DNA of 64,000 bases from Rugalucina vietnamica (GCA_964017185.1 OZ024879.1:41237883-41301882), one strand, 5' to 3'. Positions 1-10,864 are shown, counted from the first letter of the stretch. Notes: generated from the sequence alone by a model not told the origin. Translations and numbers: made by a program.

Positions 1-753
1 TTGCGTTTGCCCCGTCAAATTATTGAATGTTCCGTCAGGACAAAGTTTGCAATCTGGCTGTCCTTTAGTATTCTGATATTGTCCATTTGGGCAGTCAATG
101 CATGTAGTCTGTTCCTCGGAATTCTGATACTGTCCTGTAGGGCATGGCTCACAGCTGCTTTGCTCTGTTAAATTCTGATACGTTCCTGGTTGACATTTTT
201 TACATTTCTTTTGTTCGATGGAATCTTGATAGGTTCCAGGCTGACAAGGATCACAGACTATTGATTCTGAAAAGGTCTCGTATGTCCCAACAGGACACGG
301 AATACAGTTAGGTTGACCTGTAGAGTTCTGGTATGAACCCGGTTGACAAGGTTTGCATGACGTTGCACCGATTGAGTCCTGATAATGTCCACTGGGACAA
401 GGCGTACAGCTAGACTGGCCTGTCTGATCATTATACGTGCCATCAGGACAACTGACACAACTGGCTGCACCTGTCGAATTCTGATACTGTCTCGTTGGAC
501 AAGGTGTGCATTTGTCTTGTCCCTTCAAGGATTGAAAATGCCCTATAGGACATTCCTTACACTTGTCGGTTTGTCCAGTCACGTTTTCATATTTTCCAGC
601 CGGACACTGGAGGCATGAATCTTGACCAGCTGATGGTTGATAGGTACCAGTTTCACACAGAGTACAGGCTTCCTGACCCTCGGTGCCTGTATATGACCCT
701 GGCTGGCAAGGCTCACACTTGACTGAGTTTTGCAAAGGTTGGAATAACCCTTA
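1..753 (-). CDS. Continuation of the Cys-rich repeat array past an in-frame TAA; runs off the window
   Basis: The reading frame of the main exon stays fully open for 250 codons after the TAA at 751–753. It continues the same 17-residue CxxC units (for example CEPCQPGSYTGTEGQEA and CIDCPNGQYQNTKGQPD) to base 1. The stop falls where other units read P-K-G-Y-F-Q: here the codons are CCT TAA GGG TTA TTC CAA. Two substitutions, or a pair of compensating one-base shifts, would explain it. With no second stop in 250 codons, the stop is recent, a sequencing error, or a true terminator with the rest only lately released from selection. I cannot tell which. Confidence 0.65.
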
Positions 754-3005
754 AGGACAAAGAGCACATTTCTCTTGGCCAGTAGAATTCGTGTAAGAAC
801 CAGAGGCACAGGAAATACAGGAAGTTTTTCCTGTCGAATTCTGAAATTTTCCAGCTCCGCAAGGAATGCAGTTTGTCGAATTGGTTGCATTCTGATAGTA
901 TCCGACCGCACAAAAAGTGCACTGTGGTTGACCAGTCATGTTGGCATAAGAACCTGCAGGACATGGTTTGCATTGTTCCTGTCCCAACTGATCGTTATAT
1001 TGTCCAAGGCCACATGGTAGGCAGTTGGTAGAATTTTCGTCGGGTTGGTAGTGTCCTTTAGAGCATTGAATACATACCTTACTACCAGTTGTATTTGTAT
1101 AAGAACCCGTATGGCATATTTTGCATTGTATCTGTCCAGGCTGATCCTGATATTGTCCTGGTGGACACTGCAGACAGCTGGTAGAGTTAACCTCGGGTTG
1201 GAAATATCCTTTAGAACATGGAATACATGTGTTACTCCCAGAAACATTAGAAAAAGTGCCTGCTGAACAAGTTTTACATTGTTCTTTTCCCGTGTTGTCC
1301 TGATATTGTCCCGGCACACATGGTATGCATTCTGTTGACGTATATGCAGGCTGGTGGTAGCCGTCGGGACACGGGTTGCATTGTCCCATTCCAGGCAAAT
1401 TTTGATACTGTCCCGGAACACACGATAAGCAACTGGTTGAGCCTTCATCTGGTTGATGGTGTCCTGGCGAACATTCAAAACACTTGTCATTACCTCTTGT
1501 GTTTGTATAAGTACCTGCGAGACACGACTTGCAGGATTCCTGCCCTTTTATATCCTGATACTCGCCTTGCTCACATGGTTCGCATTGTGTTGACGCTTTA
1601 TTTTCTTGGTAGAACCCAACATCACAAGAGGTGCACTTTGAATTGCCGTATGTATTTGAGTACGTTCCACTTAAGCAATCTAAACACCTGTCCTGTCCTC
1701 TGCTATCCTGATACGTTGTGGGTGGACAGTCTTCACAAGATGTTGTTCCTGTTTGATACTGATATGTTCCGGCATAACAAAGGGTGCATTTCACTGTATG
1801 TGGAGATTGTGAGAATGTACCTATGTCACACTTCTTGCATTCAGTACTGCCATCTTCATCCTGGTACTCCCCTTCAAGGCATTCTTTACACTCTGTTGAA
1901 GCTTCTTGATCTTGATAGGTTCCCACAGTACAACTTGTACATCCCACAGAAGCCCAAATATTTGAATAACTTCCAGGTTCACATGGTTCGCACTTGGTCT
2001 TACCAAAATCAGATTGATAATATCCCCAATCACAAAATTCACACTCGTATTGTCCATTCTCAGATGAAGCGCTTCCAGGATAGCAATCGGTACACGTTGA
2101 ACTGCCTTCATTCTCTGCGTATGATCCAGCTAGGCATATTTTGCAGTTTAATTGACCTTTTTGATCTTGGTACCATCCTTTTGCACAATTAAGACAACTG
2201 CCCTGTCCACTGTTAGGTTGATATTTTCCAGGTTCGCAAGGTGTGCACTGCATGCTGCCTGTTGCTGCGTAAGTTCCAGCTTCACATATCTTGCAGCTTG
2301 TTTTACCTATCTCATCCTGGTACCATCCATTTGCGCAATCTAGACATCTGTCTTGCCCACTGTTGGGTTGATATGTTCCATATTGACAGAGTGTACACTC
2401 CGGCTCGCCTTCTGTTGGTGCAAAAGTTCCAACTTCACACATCTTGCAGCTTGATTTACCTTCGTCATCTTGGTACCATCCTTTTGCACAATTTAGACAT
2501 CTGTCTTGCCCACTGTTGGGTTGATATGTTCCATATTGACAGGGTGAACACACCGAAGTGCTTTCACTTGCTGCAAAAGTTCCAGCTTCACACATCTTGC
2601 AGCTTGTTTTACCTCCCTCATCCTGATACCATCCTTTTGCACAATCTAGACATATGTCTTGCCCAATGTTTGGTTGATATTTTCCTGGTGAACAGGGCGT
2701 ACACATCGTATTGCCTTCATTTGATGCATAAGTTCCAGCTCCACATTTTATACAGTTTACTTGACCGTCTTTATCTTGATACGTTCCTGCTTCACATTTT
2801 GAACAATTGCCCTTTGCACTACCATACCATCCTGCTTTACATTTTTCGCAATATCTAAACAATAAAACACCTTCAAGATCAACCACACCAGTACCAGTTA
2901 TATGGGTAATATAGTAAGGGTCTATTGTTTCTTCTTCATCCAAAACAAGTTCCTCTCCCCAGTCACAACTAAACGGTATATTTTCGAAACCTTCGTAACA
3001 ACGGT
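751..3005 (-). CDS. Secreted Cys-rich repeat protein, main exon (to in-frame TAA)
   Basis: This exon encodes a chain of about 41 units of 17 residues with the pattern C-x2-C-x3-G-x-[YF]-Q-x3-G-x3, the ephrin-receptor-like/GCC2-GCC3 type of disulphide-rich repeat found in extracellular proteins. A short non-repeat lead (CYEGFENIPF, then an acidic stretch) precedes the first unit. The exon opens at 3005 after a good 3' splice site (TATATTTTCAG). One base from the exon ending at 10438 completes its first codon as GAC, so the phases match. With that exon the product up to the TAA at 751–753 is 779 residues. There is no ATG at 2943; the codon there is TTG inside the exon. Some units repeat as triplets: near-identical 153-bp blocks lie about 2200–2680, a sign of recent unequal duplication. 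Secretion is inferred from the signal peptide. The specific function is unknown. Confidence 0.8.
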
Positions 3006-3014
3006 CTGAAAATA

Positions 3015-3285
3015 TAATTCAAAAATGAATATAATCAGAGATTTTTGAGCGTTAAAATTTGAAAATTTTCAGCTGAAAATTTTTGATAATTTTCTTATTT
3101 TTGCTCCAAACATAGATTGTGGGTACACGTTAGAACCGCCTCGGCGAGGCGGTCCTAACGAGTACCCACAATCTATGTTCTGGAGCAAAAATAAGAAAAA
3201 TAGGTATACCCCTGCAAACCCCAGTTTTGCTATATAAAAGTGGGGTATAAGGGGGTATACATTACACAGACATGTTTGCGTGATG
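3015..3285 (-). mobile_element. MITE family A, copy 1
   Basis: A roughly 270-bp element. The ends are imperfect inverted repeats of about 24 bp around GAAAACATG(T/C)CC. In the middle is a hairpin of about 33-bp arms (3114–3181) with CATAGATTGTGGGTAC and a GC-rich tip CGCCTCGGCGAGGCG. Next to the hairpin are GAGCAAAAATAAGAAAAA and a CCCCAGTTTTGCTATATAAA block, shared by all copies. No coding capacity. Confidence 0.7.
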
Positions 3286-4167
3286 TCTATCGAAAATTCG
3301 TGTTAATTTATGAGAAATTGGGAGTCACAGCTACAATAAAAATGCACTTGGCAAAAATGCCAACGCATCAATTTTAAAAACTGAATAAAATTTGTTTCGT
3401 TAAAGATTTCGCTTTAAAAGTTTGCATACCCTTCCTTGACTATCATTTACTCAAAACGACTAGATTATTTAAAACTTAATCACGAGACCGCGTCATAAAA
3501 ACAAAAGCAGTTGTTCTGCACGTGTTGCTAACGGGCATTGTATTTTGATAATATTTGAAGGGTATTAGAAAGCTTGTTGTTCGTTGAAATAATTTGCCTG
3601 TGTGTCGCAAATATCGCTAGAGCGGCCGGCTTGGTAGAGTGGGTAGCTCGTCTATCGTAGAAACGTTTAAAATGCGTTTTAAATCAATGGAACAAAAACG
3701 TATTTATTTCGCCTTTTTACTCTCACAAGTCGCATGGTGTCTTGGGCGTCGACGGATTCTCCATATGTTGGCAACTTCAGACGTTACCGCACTTTACAAC
3801 GCTTAACAAACATGCCAATGGTTAACGTTTTGATTCAAATCTGTGTTGTTAAGTGGGCTAAATTATAAAAATTGTAAGTGGACCACATTCTGTTAATGAG
3901 AAATTGCTTTTCAGTGCTACTTAGAGCAAATGGAATTGGTGTACCCACCAGGTACTGATTTTGTAAAGTAAAACGATATGGATTCTTCAAATTAAATTGT
4001 TAATTACATGTCTTTTTGATACGCTAAATTTCGATAAAACTGACTTTCGTGTTAATATGTGTTGTACTTTTTATTCAGTTTCAATACAAGTATTGTACAG
4101 ATTGTGAGTTTGGACTTAATTTACGATTTTCACCGGCCTATCAATTCACTTGTTTTTATGTAAAGAG

Positions 4168-4716
4168 GTACAAGTAGGCAAAGAGCAGGAAAAGGCGCAA
4201 TCAGAAAAAGATTCCGACTCCAAAAACCGAGGCGGGAAAAACTAAATTAACAATCAGGTACTTATACCATAGAAACTTATCGTAAGCCGAATGAGCAGCT
4301 ATTTTCCCAATAGGTGGCCACTCAGTTACCTAAACTTAATTAAAAATATGAAAACATACAAAAGGCGCCAACAGCACAAAAAAAAAACACCAATACATAA
4401 AACAAAAAGAACCACAACAGAAGTACCGCCTTGGAACGATCAGTAACACAAAGTTACTGGCGGGCTTATACCTGTTTTACATGGCCATAACCTCACCCTC
4501 AGCTTCTGCAGTGGTCCATAACATTTAGTTAGTTCTTTAGTCCTCGTGGTGAATCTCTAACTAGTCAATGAATCATCAAGAACAAACAAATAAATCATGA
4601 TAACCATCCTGATGAATCAAAAACCAGGACTCACAGATTGAGTAAGCTGCCCTACGATGGAGATCCCTGGGCGGCGAAAAACCTACTAACTCCGGAGCAA
4701 AAGAAAAACAGCAGTT
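4168..4716 (-). mobile_element. Retroposon-like repeat C, copy 1
   Basis: About 550 bp of a family that recurs at 11557, 36474, 43302, 45327, 49538 and 56032. All copies share the end GTACAAGTAGGCAAAGATCAGG (at 4168 here), while the other end stops at different places. That pattern suggests a retroposon with 5' truncation whose 3' end is the conserved one, read on the minus strand. There is no A tail and no open frame. Confidence 0.55.
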
Positions 4717-5197
4717 GTAAGCATATTCCGATTTTTCGAATGAATGGTTTGCTTACAAAAAGTTCGATTATTTTCGACAGAAATCACTTTTTGCAGCAAA
4801 ATTTCAGCATTCTATTTGAAAATGATTTTCAACATGCGTAAATTTTGAAGGCTTTCAGTTGATCAACGTTTGAAATATTTAACAAAATATTACTAGGTGC
4901 GTTGGGAATTTGGTAAAATATATATTTTAACTTTTCTTCTAAATTCAAAATGATAAGTAATTGCTTGTTGGTTTGAATTGATACCTAACATCCCAGTCAA
5001 CAGCGTTGGTCATGTCGGAACGTTGCCTCCATTGTATTGGACTTATGCCCAAAATTAGGACTTCATGATATCCAAAAACGTGCATCAAATATAACCAACA
5101 GACCAACTAAACAATTAGGCTTTTATGTATGGTTGGTTTGACATGAACCACTCTTCCTTGGCAGACTCAGGCCTGAGCGATGAGCCAGTAATCAGGA

Positions 5198-5438
5198 CCC
5201 AGTTGTTCAAAGCATCGCTAGCTTAACGATATCGTTAAGACATAAATTTGTTAAGCAAATATCAGCTAAAGTAACAAATACACTGTTATTTTTTGTTGAA
5301 AAAATGTGAGAATCCTTTGCAGTGCAAAGGATTCTCACATTTTTTCAACAAAAAATAACAGTGTATTTGAAATATTAATGTTTGAAATTTTATCGAAACG
5401 TTAACTAACGATGTCGTTAGTTTTGAACAACTGGGTCA
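5198..5438. mobile_element. Foldback element with a perfect 46-bp palindrome
   Basis: The outer ends are inverted repeats GACCCAGTTGTTCAAA / TTTGAACAACTGGGTC. Inside, 5277–5369 is an exact inverted repeat of 46 bp per arm around a single central G, with CTTTGCA-G-TGCAAAG at the centre. No open frame is present. It looks like a small non-autonomous DNA transposon. Confidence 0.65.
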
Positions 5439-5765
5439 GTCAGTAGCGTATAAAATTTGCCTGGAGGCACAAGCAGCCCATCTATTTCTTTGGGCTCCAA
5501 TGGTAATTCAATACAGGATGCATAGGCAATTAGACGACTTTGCAGGTATGTCCCTGATTTATCACACGGATTCTCCAGCAATATCAAATTGAACTAGTAT
5601 TAATGACACTCTAAAGTGAAATTTCTAATAATACGCGTCCATATCGGTAAAATTCAATTTAATTCACTTGATGCTGAACTTATGCAATGTCTAATCGCCA
5701 GTGATTCGTTTAGCATGTAGAACTCATGATACAAAAAGCCAGTTCCACATGACTTGGCGCAGATG

Positions 5766-5822
5766 GTTTGAGCGTAAGAGTTGTAATTATGAGAACCGGG
5801 TTCAAATCCCGACAGGGAGTAA
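5766..5822 (+). repeat. tRNA-like fragment
   Basis: GGTTTGAGCGTAAGAG followed by GGGTTCAAATCCCGAC resembles tRNA A and B boxes, but the fold is not complete. It is probably a decayed SINE head that runs straight into family-A-type sequence (ATCTATGTTTTAGAGCAAAA). Confidence 0.3.
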
Positions 5823-6063
5823 CCACAATCTATGTTTTAGAGCAAAAATAAGAAAACCAGGAAAGCCCCTTAATACTCAAGATTTGCTATATAAAAGTGG
5901 GGTTCAAGGGGGTTTAATTTTCATAGAAATGTTTTCCTCTTGCAGACCACGTTGAAATAATATCACATACAGATGAGCGTTTCGACAATTAAGACACTGT
6001 ATGAAATCAATTAACAATGATGTGTTAATAAATAATGAAAATATACAAAACATACAAAAACTT

Positions 6064-6240
6064 GAACACCGCTGTGTCTGGTGTGGGTTCGAGCCCAGCT
6101 CTGGCCACATGTGAGACAAGCCAAGTTCTGCTTGCGGGTGTGTCAGGTGGTTCTTCTCGGGGATCTCCCGTTTTCGCCCCACCTACTGATTGGTCCGTCT
6201 CATATGAGCTGAAATAATCTTGAAAGGGACGTAAAACTGA

Positions 6241-6279
<39 letters not shown>
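6064..6279 (+). mobile_element. SINE family D, copy 1 (with A tail)
   Basis: It contains a B-box-like GTGTGGGTTCGAGCCCAG, the body GACAAGCCAAGTTCTGCTTG, the 3' end GAAAGGGACGTAAAACTGA and a pure A run of about 38 bases (6242–6279). Other copies lie at 14846–15041 and, inverted, at 45893–46030. Confidence 0.65.
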
Positions 6280-6281
<2 letters not shown>

Positions 6282-6432
6282 TGAAACATTGATAAACTAA
6301 CAGGAAGATTTAACGATATTGAGAAATTAACGAAAAAAGTAACTATGTAATGAGAAAAAAATTTCGTATGAAAAAATAAGTGGTTCGTGGTATTCTTGTT
6401 ATTCGAACCATTGACCGTTCGGAACACTGTAA

Positions 6433-6972
6433 CATCACGAAAACATATCCGTGTAATGTATACCCCCTTGAATCCCACTTTTATATGAGCCTGTGCGTGA
6501 GAAAACCAACAATTTGGGGTTCCGACCAGGTCTGACACAAACCAGGCTGTACAGTCACAGAATAAAGCTAGAAGCTTGAAACTTTGGATATAAGTAATAG
6601 AGGAATTGTACTATCCGTGTGGCGAAAACAAAGGCGCTGATCAGCTGTGCAGTTACTGCACAGCTGATCTGCGTCTTTGTTTTCGCATATGCACATTGTT
6701 AGTTTTCTCATGCACAGGCTCATATAGTAAAACTGGGGTATGAAGGGGTAGGTCTATTTTTCTTATTTTTGCTCCAAAACATAGATTGTGGGTACTCGTT
6801 AGAACTGCCTCACCGAGGCGGTTCTAACGTGTACGGTGAGGCGGTTCTAACGAGTACCCACAATCTATGTTTTGTGCAAAATAAGAAAAATGTCAAAACT
6901 TTTCAGCTGAATTTTTTCATTTTTTAAAGCTCAAAAAATATCTGTTTATTGCATGGGAATGTTTTCGTAATG
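6433..6972 (+). mobile_element. MITE family A, copy 2, split by a family-B MITE
   Basis: The left part (6433–6485) and the right part (6723–6972) join to a normal family-A element once the B insertion is removed. The central hairpin tip is duplicated here: the block GAGGCGGTTCTAACG occurs twice at about 6813–6852. Confidence 0.7.
6486..6722 (+). mobile_element. MITE family B, copy 1 (TA target site)
   Basis: 237 bp with inverted ends TGAGCCTGTGCRTGAGAAAA and an inner hairpin (GCGAAAACAAAGGCGC … GCGTCTTTGTTTTCGC). It lies inside a family-A element and is flanked by TA on both sides. The uninterrupted A sequence has a single TA there, which fits a Tc1/mariner-type target duplication. No transposase. 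Confidence 0.75.
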
Positions 6973-7074
6973 AGAACTAATTGAACTATCCCGATTACAC
7001 ACGTTTGTTTCGGATCAAAATTAAAAACAAAACTGTAAACCCCAAATTTACTTTATCAAAGTGTAGTTTAAAGG

Positions 7075-7265
7075 TTCTTATATAGCAAAACTGTGGTACG
7101 GAGGGGTATACCTATTTTTCTTGTTTTTGTTCTAAAACATAGATTGTAGGTACTCGTTAGAACCGCCTCGTCGAGACAAGATACGAAAAATATAAAAACA
7201 AAATCTTATGAATTTTTTAATTTTTACACGTGAAAAATATTAATTACATGGACAATCATGTTATC
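7075..7265 (+). mobile_element. MITE family A, copy 3 (half of the hairpin lost)
   Basis: It has GCAAAACTGTGGTACGGAGG, the left hairpin arm (CATAGATTGTAGGTACTCG) and the right end TTACATGGACAATCATG, but the right hairpin arm is missing. The borders are approximate. Confidence 0.5.
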
Positions 7266-7545
7266 TTGTTGAGCAATACAACCGTTATAGATGGTGAAAA
7301 ATGTTGAAAAGTCATATGGCTGATGGCAATGCTGGGCATCTAGTCTGTATGTCAAAGATAGGCTTATGCAACACACATTAGTTTTTTACGTAGTTGTGAA
7401 AGTTGGTTTCACTCCAAAATTTTCTTCCGCTTTGCTCAAAATATAGAAAGTGGGTACGTTGATGATTCAAAATTATGCCTGAATTTCAATTCTTGTTTTG
7501 CAAATACACAGGATCTACGTTTCCACTATCTTACAGAATTTCATT

Positions 7546-7812
7546 CATCATGAAAACGTGTACCCCTCGAACCCCAAGTTTATATAGTAACACTGGGGTA
7601 TGAAGAGGTATACCTATTTTGTCTTATTTTTGCTTCAAAACATAGATTGTAGATACTCATTAGAACCGCCTCGATGAGGCGGTTCTAAGGTGTACCCACA
7701 ATCAATGTTTTGAGCAAAAATAAGAAAAATATCAAAATTTTTCCAACAAAATTTTCAATTTTTGCCTTTGAAAAAAAATCTATATATATTACATGGGCAA
7801 GTTTTTGTAATG
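7546..7812 (+). mobile_element. MITE family A, copy 4
   Basis: A complete copy with inverted ends CATCATGAAAACGTG / CAAGTTTTTGTAATG. The central hairpin (7639–7706) is intact apart from small changes. Confidence 0.65.
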
Positions 7813-7904
7813 AATTGTTTCTCATTCTTACATGCAGGACAAAAGGATACAATAATTTGTCCATTTCATAAAGCAGACAATACACTTTCGAACATATTAA
7901 ATAA

Positions 7905-8640
7905 AGATTAAACTGTGATCCTTTAAAATCAATGAACATATAAATGAGACCATATGGATGGACCATACCGCTGTTTCGGCTACTTAAGCCTCCTTTTGGC
8001 AACCTGGGGCCAAAATGAATTGTATAATTTTGTAGTTTCAACAGAGTAGTCGATACAAAGACTTGTATAATCCAAATGGGACCAAATATACAGAACATTG
8101 GTTAGAAAATGAAGTTGAACTGATAATAATTTTCTAACTTCCCAGAATACCCTCGCTGATCTCGAAGGACTAAACGAAAATATAATCTGCACTATGGGTG
8201 ATGTACGGGGAGACTTTTAGGGCCGCCGCACGGCACAACACAAGCTGCAGTAATAGAAATACAAAAAAACTGAGATCCTTTAAGAGCAGTGAACAAATAA
8301 ATTAGGAAGGGGATAGGCCATACCGCGGTTTTGGCTACTTAAGCCTCTTCAGTGACCCTATATTTTGGCAACATCGGGCCAAAATGAATTAGTATAATTT
8401 TGCAATTTCAACAGGGAAGTAGATACAAAGATTTGTATAATTCAAATGCGGCCAAATATATAGAACGTAGGTTAGAAAATGAATTTTAACCGATTATAAC
8501 TTTCTGATTTCTCGGAATACCCTCGCTGAATCTCAAAGGACCAAAAGGAAAATATAATCTGCACTATGGTTGATGTACTGGGAGATTTTTAGGGCCGCCA
8601 CACGGCACAACGCCAGCTGCAGTGAAAGCAGCTATTTGTC
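7905..8640 (+). repeat. Repeat family H, two tandem units
   Basis: Two direct copies about 358 bp apart (GATCCTTTAA at 7917 and 8275), each ending near AGGGCCGCC(G/A)CACGGCACAAC. A third copy lies inverted at 14387–14735. No coding frame. Confidence 0.55.
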
Positions 8641-8767
8641 AAGTAAGGATAGAAAAACAACTTAAATTGCTTACATTTTATCATTTTAAAACATGTCTTT
8701 GTTTTTATGTGATTATAAAGCCGAAAGAATGAGGCTTGAGAGAATACTGTATACTAAAATTATAAAA

Positions 8768-9003
8768 TGAGCCGCCTCGTGGTAAAACCAACAATGTGGT
8801 TTCCGAACAGGTTCGACACAAACCGATCTGTACAAGCACAGAAGAGAGCTAGAATCTTAAAATTTCGGATTTAAGTAGAAGAGGAATTGTACTATCCGAG
8901 TAGCGAAAACAAAGGCGCTGATCAGCTTCGCGGTTACCGCGAAGCTGATCTGCGCCTTTGTTTTCGCCTATGCAGATTGTTGGTTTTCCCACGAGGCGGC
9001 TCA
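8768..9003 (+). mobile_element. MITE family B, copy 2
   Basis: 236 bp with ends TGAGCCGCCTCGTGG / CCACGAGGCGGCTCA. An almost perfect inner hairpin at 8905–8967 has arms of about 31 bases meeting at CGCGGTTACCGCG. No TA duplication is visible at the edges. Confidence 0.7.
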
Positions 9004-9341
9004 AATGTATAAGATAAGTGTTGTATGTAAATAAAATTTAAAGGTTTGATCCTTTGGAAGCAGTAAAAAACATTCAAAGGGAGACAGTATGAACTATATT
9101 GTACAATTTCGGATAATGAACCCTCATCAGTAGCCCTTTTAAATGCCAGACTATTGTACTGTAATTTCGAAAATTTACACGAGAAGTCTGCATCAAAGAC
9201 GTATTCCTAAACGGGGTCAAATAATTCAAGCATCTTTGGCTATATCTGAATTTCGTATTTTTCTATCCCTAATAAAACCAGTTCTATCAACAAGTATATG
9301 ACCTTGGGGATCCTCTTTGAAATTATCGTCACGCAAACATG

Positions 9342-9634
9342 CATCAGGAAAACATGTCCGTGAAATGTATACCCCCTTAAACCCCACTTTTATATAGAAA
9401 AACTGGGGTATGTGGGGGTATACCTATTTTTCTTATTTTTGCTCCAAAATATAGATTGTTGGTACTCGTTAGAACCGCCTCGCCGAGGCGGTTCTAAGGC
9501 GAGGCGGTTCTAACGTGTACCCACAAATTATGTTTTGAGCAAAAATAAGAAAAATATCAAAAAATTCTACTGAAAATTTTAAATTTTTACAACTTTAGAA
9601 AAATTGTATATTACATGGGCGTGTTTTCGCAATG
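9342..9634 (+). mobile_element. MITE family A, copy 5
   Basis: A complete copy with ends CATCAGGAAAACATGTCCGT / GGGCGTGTTTTCGCAATG. The hairpin tip carries an extra GCGAGGCGGTTCTAA block. Confidence 0.7.
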
Positions 9635-9639
9635 TACAT

Positions 9640-9900
9640 GTACTGAATGTCCCCTTAACCCCAATTTTTATGAAGTAAAACGGGGATGTACAGGGGTACT
9701 TTGTTTTCATAATTTTGATCCAAAACACAGATTGTGGGTACTCGTTTTAACCGCGTCGGCGAGGCAGTTCTTACGCGTAATATCATTTCGTGTTAGGCGT
9801 AAAAATAAGTAAAACAATACAAACTTTTTTTTCTACTGAAAATTTTCCATTTTTACAACTTAAATCTATATATTACATGGACGTATTTTCGTTAATTACA
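9640..9900 (+). mobile_element. MITE family A, copy 6 (decayed)
   Basis: It follows copy 5 directly. It has the ACCCCAATTTTTATGAAGTAA block, the left hairpin arm near 9722 and the end TTACATGGACGTATTTTCG, but the right hairpin arm is mostly lost. Confidence 0.5.
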
Positions 9901-9992
9901 ATTAAAATGTTCTTTATGTTCTTGTATGTGAAGGGTTCTAGCAATTATACATGGATCAGGCTCATTAAAAATAAAGGAATGAATACATAACT

Positions 9993-10031
9993 AAATTAAT
10001 TAATAAATTAATTAATTAATTAATTAATTAA
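9993..10031. repeat. (ATTA)n microsatellite
   Basis: About nine tandem ATTA units inside the intron of the Cys-rich gene. Confidence 0.85.
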
Positions 10032-10437
10032 CAACAAATCCGTCCAAAAATTTCAATATTTCCTTTTTGTCCCGAACAAGTAGAGATTATTTTATTTACT
10101 TATTTTAATTTATTTATCAATTTTATATGTCAGTCCAATTGTATGGATATCAGTAATGAATTTGGTCATGCTTAATACACCTACACATAACGTTGATTTT
10201 CATAAAAGTTGCAGAGATATTTTAATAAATATAAAATTTTATTTAATTGTATGTTGTTTTTTTTATTAGAGAAATGGGATTTACATGGAATTCATTTGAA
10301 ATAAAACTATAGAAAAATATCTGCAACTGCTTCATGAACATGTCTACAAAATAAGAAAAAAAAAAAACATAAACAAATTTCTCAAAAAGCTTTGTAACTA
10401 AGGCTTTGTAATATCATAAAGTAAAGGCAATACTTAC

Positions 10438-10522
10438 CATTTTGGTCACAATCTAAAAAGCTATAATAGGCAGTGGTAGGCACCACTGTTCCTCCAAAAC
10501 ACACGAGCAAAAACAGCCACAT
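10438..10522 (-). CDS. First coding exon of the Cys-rich gene: signal peptide
   Basis: The exon reads ATG to AAT plus one base (28 codons and G). It begins MWLFLLVCFGGTVVPTTA, a clean signal peptide: a hydrophobic core followed by small residues before a likely cut ahead of YYSF. It ends at a consensus 5' splice site, AATG/GTAAGTAT. The exon is in phase 1, and the acceptor at 3005/3006 supplies the other two bases of the codon. It was too short to stand out as an open frame and was found by looking for the missing start of the repeat protein. The intermediate intron (3006–10437) would be 7.4 kb. A further small exon inside the intron is possible but is not needed for the phase to match. Confidence 0.72.
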
Positions 10523-10565
10523 TGTGATTGTCAATGAATGCGGAGTGTAATGACAAAATATGCGA

Positions 10566-10573
10566 TATATATA
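10566..10573 (-). promoter_or_regulatory. TATA box of the Cys-rich gene
   Basis: On the minus strand CCTATATATATCG lies 44–51 bases upstream of the ATG at 10522, so a start about 30 bases further on would give a 5' UTR of only 10–20 bases. An inverted CCAAT motif (plus-strand TCCAATACC) lies at about 10580–10588. The end of a family-A MITE sits right behind it at 10590. Confidence 0.5.
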
Positions 10574-10589
10574 GGCAGTAATCCAATAC

Positions 10590-10864
10590 CATTACGAAAT
10601 CTTGCCCATGCAATATACAGAGATTTTTTGAGCTTTAAAATTGTAAATTTTGAGCTGAAAAATTTTGATATTTTTCTTATTTTTGCTAAAAACATAGATT
10701 GTGGGTACACGTTAGAACCGCCTCAGCGAGGCGGTTTTAACGAGTACCCACAATCTATGTTTTGGAGCAAAAATAAGAAAAAAGTATACCCCTGCAAACC
10801 CCAGTTTTTCTATGTAAAAGTGTGGTTAAGGGGGTATATATTTCACGGACATGTTTTCCTGATG
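10590..10864 (-). mobile_element. MITE family A, copy 7, abutting the promoter
   Basis: 275 bp with ends CATTACGAAATCTTGCCCAT and ATGTTTTCCTGATG. The hairpin at 10690–10760 is well kept. CAATAC occurs on both outer sides and may be a target duplication. It sits 17 bases behind the TATA box of the Cys-rich gene, so it forms the upstream promoter region. Confidence 0.7.

Larger units (their letters stand above)
3006..10437 (-). other. 7.4-kb intron of the Cys-rich gene
   Basis: It is bounded by GTAAGTAT (10437 downward) and TATATTTTCAG (3006). I see no coding exon inside. It holds six family-A MITEs, two family-B MITEs, one retroposon C copy, a SINE, a palindromic foldback element, a tandem pair of family-H units and an (ATTA)n tract. 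The parts of more than 300 bases without a recognised repeat (3290–4160, 4720–5190, 5440–6060) are plain AT-rich DNA. Confidence 0.6.

Noticed and set aside
1320-2858. Long plus-strand open frames (290 and 205 codons) opposite the Cys-rich exon
   Set aside because: They are the antisense of the regular CxxC repeats; the repeat period keeps stops out. No independent motif or promoter.
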